Assembly: GCA_947456995.1 (NCBI GenBank)
Contig: CANGVB010000099.1
Location: forward strand, 1 to 9,197
Direction of reading: 5' to 3'
Source of the DNA: Bryobacteraceae bacterium
Lineage (GTDB): Bacteria; Acidobacteriota; Terriglobia; Bryobacterales; Bryobacteraceae
DNA: 9,197 bases
In this document: piece by piece, positions 1 to 6,034 of the stretch
Numbering within the stretch: the first letter of the stretch is position 1
Layout: every line of letters begins with the position of its first letter
The notes under the pieces: generated by a model
The model's database searches: none
What the model was told of the DNA's origin: nothing
Seen by the model: only the letters and a program-made list of their open reading frames with translations
Position numbers and translations under genes: made by a program

Positions 1-699
1 GAAGTCAGCTTCATCGCCATCTGCGATCACGATACAGCAATCCCGCTTCCTCCCACCCAGGACCACAAGAACATTTTCGATAACGATCAAGGCCCCAACA
101 CCGGTGGCATGGGCGCATACTGCGACGATCGAATTCTCACCGCCGAGCAGAAGGCCCACATCCTAGAAAACATCATTCTCAAAACTCTCCGAGGTATGGC
201 CAGTGAAGGTGCTCCTTTCCGCGGCTTCCTCTACGCCGGTCTTATGATGACGGCCGATGGCGCGAAGGCTCTCGAATACAACGTCCGGCTTGGCGACCCC
301 GAAACCCAGGCACTTCTCTATCGCATTGAAGGCGGTTTCGTGCAAACCATTCTGGCCGCCACCGAAGGCCGTCTTTCTTCAGCCAGGCTGCAGTTGAGCG
401 AAGGCGCAACCGCCTGCGTCGTAATGGCTGCACACGGCTATCCCGCCAAGGTCCGCACCGGAGATAAGATCGAGGGCGTAGAAAAGGCGAAGAGTGCCAC
501 TGTCTTCCAGGCCGGAACCCGTTTGGACAAAGGCACCCTCGTAACTGCCGGTGGCCGTGTTCTGGGCATTACTGCCTCTGGCCACGATCTGAAAACAGCC
601 CTCAATCACGCCTACGCCGCGCTCGAAAACATCAGCTTCGATGGCATGCAGTTCCGCAGGGATATTGGACAAAAGGGACTAAAACGCTACACTGTTTAA
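1..699 (+). CDS. purD: Phosphoribosylamine-glycine ligase, C-terminal part (5' truncated)
   Basis: This is the C-terminal 232 residues of GAR synthetase, the ATP-grasp enzyme that joins glycine to 5-phosphoribosylamine in the second step of purine synthesis in the cytoplasm. The frame is open from base 1, so the gene begins outside the window. Visible family signatures are EVSFIAICD at the left edge, QDHKNIFDND, the invariant GPNTGGMGAY (91-120), and EYNVRLGDPETQ (274-309), where the Glu and Asn of ExN are the expected Mg/ATP ligands. The C-terminal sandwich-hybrid-motif domain follows (CVVMAAHGYP, FQAGTR, GGRVLGITA). It ends at TAA 697-699 with the usual FRRDIG-type tail, so the 3' end looks complete. 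One mild oddity is ICDHDTAIP where most homologues have a Gly after the Asp. A tRNA gene starts 5 nt after the stop and is probably on the same transcript. Confidence 0.96.
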   Translation, partial: EVSFIAICDHDTAIPLPPTQDHKNIFDNDQGPNTGGMGAYCDDRILTAEQKAHILENIILKTLRGMASEGAPFRGFLYAGLMMTADGAKALEYNVRLGDPETQALLYRIEGGFVQTILAATEGRLSSARLQLSEGATACVVMAAHGYPAKVRTGDKIEGVEKAKSATVFQAGTRLDKGTLVTAGGRVLGITASGHDLKTALNHAYAALENISFDGMQFRRDIGQKGLKRYTV

Positions 700-704
700 C
701 AAGT

Positions 705-781
705 GGGGACGTAGCTCAGCTGGATAGAGCGTCCGCCTCCTAAGCGGAAGGTCGGCAGTTCGAATCTGCCCGTTCCCACCA
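705..781 (+). tRNA. tRNA-Arg (anticodon CCT), CCA encoded
   Basis: A full cloverleaf can be folded by eye. The acceptor GGGGACG (705-711) pairs with CGTTCCC (771-777) with one G-U pair. The D stem is GCTC/GAGC (714-717 with 727-730). The anticodon stem is TCCGC/GCGGA (732-736 with 744-748) around the loop CTCCTAA, giving anticodon CCT at 739-741, which reads the arginine codon AGG. The T stem is GGCAG/CTGCC (754-758 with 766-770) around TTCGAAT. Discriminator A778 and the CCA end (779-781) are genomically encoded. It lies 5 nt after the purD stop with no visible promoter of its own, so processing from a purD transcript is likely. Its 3' end is one base from the stop codon of the convergent gene. 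Confidence 0.97.
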
Positions 782-782
782 C

Positions 783-1400
783 TTATCGCTTCTTGTAAAC
801 CACCGGCCGCTCAGGATCAAACTTCTTCATCTGAAGAGAATTTGCCCCGATCTCCAGACGGTCTCCCTCGAAACGCATCTCCATGATGCCCTTGCCATCG
901 ATGTCGAAGACAAAGTCATTCTTGTCTGCAGCCAGCGCAATCGGGTCGCACTCAAAGCCATAAGTTCGCACTGCCAGACTCACATCCTTCCAGCCCTTGT
1001 CTACTTCCACCCAGGCCACGCCTTCGTTATCGGTGCGAGAAATCTTCAAACCAGACGTCGTATCCACAGCAATGTCGATATTGGCCACGCCATGGCCGTT
1101 AGCGCCCATCACGGTGATCTTCAATCCTGGAAACGTTCCTTTAACGCTCTTCTTGAGAGAAAAGCCCTTGGTGGGAGGGGCATCGCTGTGCAGCTCAACC
1201 GTGCTCCCGTTCAACTTCCATTTGCCGCCGCCCCAAAAATCAGCAGCCCCGTAAATAAAGACAAACTCAAAACGGCCGTCGGCCTTCAGAATTAAATCTG
1301 AAGCCGCCTCGCGCATGCCATTCATCACATAGTGCCCGGCCACTGTTTCAGCCGAAGCTAGCGTTCCCAAACTCATCATTGCGACCACCATCCATTTCAT
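783..1400 (-). CDS. Predicted exported beta-rich protein of unknown function
   Basis: A 205-aa protein with no firm functional assignment. It starts with a Sec-type signal peptide, MKWMVVAMMSLGTLASA, with cleavage likely after residue 17. Residues 20-72 (GHYVMNG.., LILKADGRFEFVFIYG, GKWKLNGSTVELHSD) resemble a small beta-sheet module seen in uncharacterised bacterial proteins that compare test and reference states (the 'GRF..Y.YG....GxW' pattern). Residues 92-168 (LKITVMGANGHGVANIDIAVDT, TDNEGVAWVEV) look like a carboxypeptidase-regulatory-like or Ig-type beta sandwich. The end returns to short strands (MEMRFEGDRLEI). The ATG at 1400 is chosen because AGGAG lies 7 nt upstream and it begins the signal peptide directly. 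A longer in-frame ATG at 1451 would bury the leader behind an Arg-rich stretch. It lies 54 bp downstream of the gene ending at 1455, probably in one operon. Export is inferred from the leader; function is unknown. Confidence 0.8.
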   Translation of the reverse strand: MKWMVVAMMSLGTLASAETVAGHYVMNGMREAASDLILKADGRFEFVFIYGAADFWGGGKWKLNGSTVELHSDAPPTKGFSLKKSVKGTFPGLKITVMGANGHGVANIDIAVDTTSGLKISRTDNEGVAWVEVDKGWKDVSLAVRTYGFECDPIALAADKNDFVFDIDGKGIMEMRFEGDRLEIGANSLQMKKFDPERPVVYKKR

Positions 1401-1407
1401 TCGAAGT

Positions 1408-1412
1408 CTCCT
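1408..1412 (-). promoter_or_regulatory. Shine-Dalgarno AGGAG that fixes the start at 1400
   Basis: On the minus strand AGGAG ends 7 nt before the ATG at 1400-1398. The in-frame ATG at 1451 has no comparable site, so this motif decides the start of the exported protein gene and places the signal peptide at the very N-terminus. Confidence 0.7.
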
Positions 1413-1454
1413 ACGGCAAGACAAGCGGCGAAAGGATAGTGAATCGATCAAGCG

Positions 1455-1877
1455 CTATTTCATACCTTTGCGGTAAACCAGCTCAAAGCCCGGCTTATTG
1501 CCAAAGGTCACTGAGCTCGAGCTACTAGACAAAGCCGGGGTGGCAGAAGACCCGGGCACTGGCACCTTGGGTTTTGCCAATTCCGCAGACGGATCTTCAC
1601 GCTTCACTGAGCTGGTTTTGGTTACCGGGCGCCCGCCCGTTGGTCTTGCTTCCAGCCTTTCAACATCAGCCTTTGCCACAGCTTTTTGCTCATTCTTGAG
1701 TGCCAGAACAATTCGCTCGTCATCGGCCTCGTCGATTTTCCCAACCAGCGGTTCTTTAGCCCCTGCCTGAAAAACCCTAATTTCGGTACCGCTCTTCAGA
1801 GCTTTTACCTTAGACCAGGTATCCTCTGCCGCGGCGCTGTACAAAATCAGCAAGAAACCAGCCAGTATTGCTTTCAT
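1455..1877 (-). CDS. Small predicted exported protein with Sm-like N-terminal barrel, unknown function
   Basis: A 140-aa protein. Residues 1-17 (MKAILAGFLLILYSAAA) form a short Sec signal peptide ending at AAA-EDTW. Residues 20-78 (TWSKVKALKSGTEIRVF.., GKIDEADDERIVLAL, AVAKADVERLEAR) follow the pattern of an Sm-like or small beta-barrel module common in acidobacterial exported proteins, in which a short barrel ends in a 'xxxADVxRL' strand. The fold is inferred from this pattern, not from a search. The second half is low complexity and rich in Ser, Pro, Lys and Thr (residues 80-122, including a run of six Ser), so it is probably an unstructured tether. The tail FELVYRKGMK resembles the VVYKKR end of its downstream neighbour, perhaps by chance. 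ATG at 1877 is used; a GTG two codons upstream (1883) is the alternative. No clear Shine-Dalgarno precedes either. It probably leads the operon with 783-1400. Confidence 0.72.
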   Translation of the reverse strand: MKAILAGFLLILYSAAAEDTWSKVKALKSGTEIRVFQAGAKEPLVGKIDEADDERIVLALKNEQKAVAKADVERLEARPTGGRPVTKTSSVKREDPSAELAKPKVPVPGSSATPALSSSSSSVTFGNKPGFELVYRKGMK

Positions 1878-1883
1878 AAGCAC

Positions 1884-2038
1884 ATCATAGCTCTGCCAGC
1901 AAATCTTGGCATCCCCCTACCAATGGCGCAAACTTAGGTACCAAACTCAAGACTAAATGCCTAAACGCAAGTGCTTAGTAGGTATATTTCCCTGTTGTAT
2001 CTAAAACTCCCCTACGCCTACCATCACCTACAAGCGTT
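1884..2038. other. Divergent intergenic region, no confident promoter seen
   Basis: This gap separates the leftward small exported genes from the rightward DUF1800 gene and must hold promoters for both if each is transcribed from here. It is more AT-rich than its surroundings around 1931-2006. Weak matches exist, for example TATATT at 1983-1988, and TTGTAT at 1995-2000 with TACCAT at 2019-2024 (18-bp spacer). None has both boxes good enough to call. ACTAA (1952-1956) and TTAGT (1975-1979) form a short, widely spaced inverted pair of doubtful meaning. Confidence 0.4.
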
Positions 2039-4657
2039 ATGGTACGAAAATACTGGCATCAAACACCGCTCCTGATTCTCGCGCTCGCTCTGCCCATCGC
2101 CGCGCAAACCGTCACAATCTCACCCACCACGGCTACCGTCAATCTTGACGCTACTCGTCAATTCACAAGATCCGTCACCGGCAATGCCAACACCAATGTC
2201 ACTTGGGCTGTTAATGGCATCACCGGAGGCAACAGCACGGTTGGCACGATTTCGACCTCGGGTCTCTATACCCCGCCAGCCACTCTCCCTCCCAATCCCG
2301 GAAGCATCAAAGTTCGGGCAATCAGTGTCGTCAATGTGACGAGATTCGCCGAAGCCAATGTCAGTCTACAAAATCCAACTCCCACCATCACCGCGATTGA
2401 GCCAGCAGACCTCAACATCGGCAACACAACCCTGATCGTCAGAGGCACCAAGTATTTCGCCGGCGCAACGATCCTGCTGCAAAACGCTGCTGTCGCAACG
2501 CAGTTCATAAGCTCTACAGAACTGAGGGCGTCGGTAAGTCTGCCCAATGCACAGCAGTACTGCGTCATCGTACAGAATCCTGCGCCAACTGCTCCCAACT
2601 CAGCACAAAGATGCTTCACGGTACGAGCTGCAATCACCGTCAGCACTTCTCCCACAACAGCAACTGTGCGTGGCGGTGCAACGAGACTCTTCACCGCTAC
2701 AGTTAGAAACACCAACACCACCGGAGTGCAATGGATGGTCAATGGTGTTGTTGGCGGCAGCCCGACTACTGGAACCATTGCCAGCGACGGCACTTTCACC
2801 GCACCAATGAACATAGCCGCAGTCAACGGCTCGGTCAAGGTAGGCGCACGCAGCGTCAAGAACAATGCTGCCTTCGGCGAATCCACGGTTACTCTTCAAA
2901 ACCCTGTACCCACCATTTCCTCGGTTAACCCCACCGCAATTCCTCTTGGCAATGCAAACTTCGTGATCAATGGAAATGGCTTTGCGCCTGGTGCCACTGT
3001 AAATGTCGGAGGCGTGCCCATGACAGCCACCGTCAATTCACTCACCCAGATTTCCGTATCCGGCGTAACTAAAGCAACCCCCGGCGGCATCACGGCGATT
3101 ACGGTATCCAACCCCGCACCCGGGCCCACCACTTCCGCGCCTCTCATCGCAAACATCACACCTGCCAATCCCAAGGTTTCCTATCTTGCCGCCAAGCGCT
3201 TCCTCGAGCAAGCCACCTGGGGCGCATCTCCTACTGAAATCTTTCGCGTGATGCAGCTTGGTTTTGACGCCTGGCTCACAGAGCAGAAAAACCTCACCAA
3301 CTCAAACTACTCGATGCCCACCCCCAACGGTGACATCCCGGTTTCTGACATGCAGGCCGAGTTCTTCAGCAACGCAATGAATGCCCCAGATCAACTCCGC
3401 CAGCGCGTAGCCTTCTCACTGCACAAGATCATGGTTGTTTCCGCTGTAGAAATCGAAGATACCCATTACCTGGTGCCCTATCACCGTGTGCTGCTCAGCA
3501 ATTCGCTGGGCAATTTGAGAACTCTTCTCAAGGAAATGACTCTCGATGTCGCCATGGGCGAATACCTCGACATGGTCAACAACAATAAGGCCGACCCGGC
3601 CAAGGGTCTTGAGCCCAATGAAAATTATGCCCGCGAGGTCATGCAGCTTTTCACGCTCGGCACTACATTCCTTCGGGCAGATGGCTCACCTTTAAGAGAT
3701 CCCAACGGCGTTCCCTATTCCGCCTACACCGAGGAAGATGTAATACAACTATCAAAAGTATTTACTGGATGGACCTATCCTCCAGGAAAGGGCACTGGTT
3801 CCAACAACCAGAACAAGCGCAACTATGGCGCACCCATGGTGGCGGTTGAATCCAACCATGACACAGGGGCTAAGCGTGTCCTGGGCCGTAACATTGCCCC
3901 CGGCCAAACCACAATGATGGATCTTGATTCTGCTCTTCAGATCCTCTTCGAGCATCCAAATATTGCCCCATTCTACTCACTCCGCCTGATCCAGAGCCAC
4001 GTTACCTCCAACCCCTCTGCGGCCTATCTGATGCGAGTAAATGCAGCATTCAACAACAACGGCCAGGGTGTACGCGGCGACCTCTTTGCTGTCATGCGCG
4101 CAATCCTTCTCGATCCGGAAGCCCGCGCTGGCGACAACCCTTCCACACCCAATCCTTTCGCTTCCTTCGCTGGCCATTTGCGAGAGCCCATCCTTGCCTT
4201 CCTCCATGTCCTCAAGGGACTCGAAGGCACTATCGTCCTTGATAACCCTGTCCAGGCTGACCTCGAACGCATGGGGCAGAAGCTCTTCTACCCCGGCAGT
4301 GTCTTCAGCTACTTCTCACCCTTGACGCGCGCTCCTGGCAACCCGGGCCTTTATGGGCCTGAATACCAGGGCTTCACACCGGTTACAGCCCTCGAACGAG
4401 TCAATTACATTGACTATCTCTTGAAGCTCGATGCAAACGCAGAAGCTAAACCAAACGCTGCACCCTACATTGCTCTGGCTGGCGACGTAGAAGCGCTCAT
4501 CGCCGCAATCGATGCCCATTTCCTCAACGGCACCATGCCAGACCCGCTGAAGCAGGGCATTCGTGACACCCTGGCAACTACCACCGATCCCACACGGCGC
4601 GCCAGACTGGCCCTCTATCTGGCGCTCTCTTCTGCCCACTATCAAATCCAGAAATAG
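2039..4657 (+). CDS. Exported DUF1800-family protein with two Ig-like/TIG units
   Basis: An 872-aa predicted exported protein. Residues 1-23 are a Sec-type leader (hydrophobic LLILALALPIAA, then Q-TVTI). Two tandem units follow. Ig-like 1 spans about 24-112 (ISPTTATV.., WAVNGITGG, GTISTSGLYTPP) and TIG 1 about 113-196. Ig-like 2 spans about 199-287 (SPTTATV.., WMVNGVVGG, GTIASDGTFTAP) and TIG 2 about 289-374 (NPTAIPLGNANFVINGNGF). Residues about 381-870 are the DUF1800 domain: AAKRFLEQATWGAS, the hallmark NENYAREVMQLFTLG (527-541), FTGWTY (575-580), SNHDTGAK (605-612), HPNIAPFYSLRLI, and GQKLFYPGSVFSYFSP. Two Cys in TIG 1 (175, 192) could form a disulfide. The DUF1800 activity is unknown; the Ig/TIG units suggest a surface or extracellular location. 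A DUF1501 gene follows after 26 bp, the usual partner. No Shine-Dalgarno precedes the ATG and no later Met preserves the leader. Confidence 0.93.
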   Translation: MVRKYWHQTPLLILALALPIAAQTVTISPTTATVNLDATRQFTRSVTGNANTNVTWAVNGITGGNSTVGTISTSGLYTPPATLPPNPGSIKVRAISVVNVTRFAEANVSLQNPTPTITAIEPADLNIGNTTLIVRGTKYFAGATILLQNAAVATQFISSTELRASVSLPNAQQYCVIVQNPAPTAPNSAQRCFTVRAAITVSTSPTTATVRGGATRLFTATVRNTNTTGVQWMVNGVVGGSPTTGTIASDGTFTAPMNIAAVNGSVKVGARSVKNNAAFGESTVTLQNPVPTISSVNPTAIPLGNANFVINGNGFAPGATVNVGGVPMTATVNSLTQISVSGVTKATPGGITAITVSNPAPGPTTSAPLIANITPANPKVSYLAAKRFLEQATWGASPTEIFRVMQLGFDAWLTEQKNLTNSNYSMPTPNGDIPVSDMQAEFFSNAMNAPDQLRQRVAFSLHKIMVVSAVEIEDTHYLVPYHRVLLSNSLGNLRTLLKEMTLDVAMGEYLDMVNNNKADPAKGLEPNENYAREVMQLFTLGTTFLRADGSPLRDPNGVPYSAYTEEDVIQLSKVFTGWTYPPGKGTGSNNQNKRNYGAPMVAVESNHDTGAKRVLGRNIAPGQTTMMDLDSALQILFEHPNIAPFYSLRLIQSHVTSNPSAAYLMRVNAAFNNNGQGVRGDLFAVMRAILLDPEARAGDNPSTPNPFASFAGHLREPILAFLHVLKGLEGTIVLDNPVQADLERMGQKLFYPGSVFSYFSPLTRAPGNPGLYGPEYQGFTPVTALERVNYIDYLLKLDANAEAKPNAAPYIALAGDVEALIAAIDAHFLNGTMPDPLKQGIRDTLATTTDPTRRARLALYLALSSAHYQIQK
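2108..3160 (+). repeat. Tandem duplication of an Ig-like + TIG protein unit
   Basis: Within the DUF1800 gene, residues about 24-196 and 199-374 are two copies of the same two-module unit. Matching landmarks in order are SPTTATV, W.VNG..GG, GTI...G..T.P, GSIKV.A.SV / GSVKVGARSV, V.LQNP.PTI, and NP or EP followed by .IG/.LG and N. The copies have diverged at DNA level, so this is an old internal duplication and not a recent repeat. Boundaries are approximate. Confidence 0.75.
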
Positions 4658-4683
4658 CCCAACAAAAGAAAGAGATCATATCC

Positions 4684-6018
4684 ATGTCCATTTTCAAACT
4701 CAACATCAGCCGCCGCGCATTGCTGCGAAAATCGATCGCTACCGCCAGTCTGGGCTACTTTGGAGTTCTTGATGCTCTGGCTCAGGCCGGAGACTACAAG
4801 GCGCTTGTCTGCGTCTTCCTCTTCGGTGGCAATGACGCCAACAACATGATTGTTCCCATGGGCGTCAAGTACAACGACTATTCAAGGGTGCGTGGCCCGG
4901 CAACAGGTCTCGCTCAAAACGTGCTGCTTCCGATCATGGATCGCGGCGAAGCCTACGGCTTCCACCCGCAGCTTCCCCGTATCCAGCAGCTCTACAATCA
5001 GGGCAAGGCAGCGGCCATGCTCAACGTGGGTCCGCTCATCCGCCCCATCACCAAAACCCAATATCGTCAGAATCAGGCAGTTCCTTCCAATCTCTACTCT
5101 CACTCCGATCAGCAACAGGCCTGGCAACAAGCCTCCACCAGCGGCGTGCGTAGTGGCTGGGGTGGGCGCACCGCGGATGCCATGCAGCCATCCAACACAG
5201 GCTCTCTCCTCCCCATGTCGGTCTCAACATCCGGTGGTGCTCTCTATACAGTCGGCCAGGTAACCGGCCCGGCCATCATCAACGGTGGTAACGGTCTCGG
5301 CCTTAGTGGCTCAGACGGCTCGGCTACAGCCAACGCCCGCGACGCAGCCTTCCAGCAGGTGATCAACTTCCAGTCTGGTCTTACACTCGTCCAGGCTGCC
5401 AACAGAACCATCAACAACGGCATGCAGGTTGGCAAAGTACTCAACGGTGTTCTAACCGGCCCCAGCGGCATCACCACCGCCTTCCCGCAAAACGGCCTTG
5501 GGAACCAACTCGCCCAGGTCGCCCGTATCATTCGTTCGCGCCAGACCCTCGGTGTCAGCCGACAGATTTTCTTTGTTTCTACCGGTGGTTACGACAACCA
5601 CGACGGTCTGCTCGCCGCACACCAGGGCCTGCTCACGGGTCTTAATGCTGCTCTCTCAGCCTTTTACGACGCAACGATCGAACTCGGTATGGAAAATGCC
5701 GTCACCACCTTTACCGAATCCGATTTCAACCGCACCTTCGGCCCCAACGGCAACAACGGCACAGATCACGCCTGGGGCAGTCACCAGTTGATGATGGGTG
5801 GTGCAGTCAATGGCGGCCGCATGTATGGCACCTTCCCCAATCTCGCCATTCAGGGTCCGGATGACGTTGGCAACCGTGGTCTCTGGTTGCCAACAACATC
5901 AGTCGAACAGTACGGTGCCACCATGTCTTCCTGGTTTGGCGTCAATTCTGCTCAACTCGACGCAGTCTTCCCCAACCTGATCAACTTCCCAACCCGCAAT
6001 CTTGGCTTCATGAAGTAA
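4684..6018 (+). CDS. DUF1501-family exported protein with twin-arginine-type leader
   Basis: A 444-aa member of the DUF1501 family, which is related to the alkaline phosphatase/sulfatase fold; the reaction is unknown. The leader has a twin-arginine-like motif, SRRALLRKS (residues 9-17), then a moderately hydrophobic stretch and ALAQA near residue 35, so export of a folded, perhaps metal-loaded, protein is likely. Family landmarks in order: VFLFGGNDANNMIVP (44-58), YSHSDQQQAWQ (138-148), SGWGGR (157-162), STGGYDNHDG (299-308), TESDFNRTFG (344-353) and GTDHAWGSHQLMMGG (359-373). The Asp and His residues in the last three (D304, H306, D347, D361, H362, H367) are the best metal-ligand candidates. 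The C-terminus, VEQYGATMSSWFGV (407-420), is also typical. It lies 26 bp after the DUF1800 stop, with only a weak purine stretch (AAAGAGA) upstream. Length is in the family range. Confidence 0.93.
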   Translation: MSIFKLNISRRALLRKSIATASLGYFGVLDALAQAGDYKALVCVFLFGGNDANNMIVPMGVKYNDYSRVRGPATGLAQNVLLPIMDRGEAYGFHPQLPRIQQLYNQGKAAAMLNVGPLIRPITKTQYRQNQAVPSNLYSHSDQQQAWQQASTSGVRSGWGGRTADAMQPSNTGSLLPMSVSTSGGALYTVGQVTGPAIINGGNGLGLSGSDGSATANARDAAFQQVINFQSGLTLVQAANRTINNGMQVGKVLNGVLTGPSGITTAFPQNGLGNQLAQVARIIRSRQTLGVSRQIFFVSTGGYDNHDGLLAAHQGLLTGLNAALSAFYDATIELGMENAVTTFTESDFNRTFGPNGNNGTDHAWGSHQLMMGGAVNGGRMYGTFPNLAIQGPDDVGNRGLWLPTTSVEQYGATMSSWFGVNSAQLDAVFPNLINFPTRNLGFMK

Positions 6019-6034
6019 ACGGAATCTACTTCGT
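6010..6034. terminator. Inverted repeat spanning two convergent stop codons (possible weak bidirectional terminator)
   Basis: ATGAAGTA (6010-6017) can pair with TACTTCGT (6027-6034): eight pairs, one of them G-U, around a 9-nt loop. The + stop TAA (6016-6018) and the - stop TAG (6028-6026) both lie in it. The symmetry follows from both genes ending in an A-Y-G codon, AAG, then TA. There is no following T tract on either strand, so function as an intrinsic terminator is doubtful. Confidence 0.3.

Noticed and set aside
705..781. tRNA gene as an integration site for a mobile element
   Set aside because: No integrase, no direct repeat of the tRNA 3' end, and ordinary chromosomal genes on both sides.
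1401..1451. Longer N-terminus for the exported protein (ATG 1451)
   Set aside because: The AGGAG at 1412-1408 and the signal peptide both point to the ATG at 1400.
1931..1988. CTTAG/GTA repeats and an ACTAA...TTAGT inverted pair in the divergent gap
   Set aside because: The arms are only five bases with a long spacer, and the direct copies are imperfect, which is expected by chance in an AT-rich gap.
2266..2886. 206-codon open frame on the - strand
   Set aside because: It lies wholly antisense to the Ig/TIG part of the DUF1800 gene; its apparent hydrophobicity mirrors the Thr/Asn-rich coding strand.
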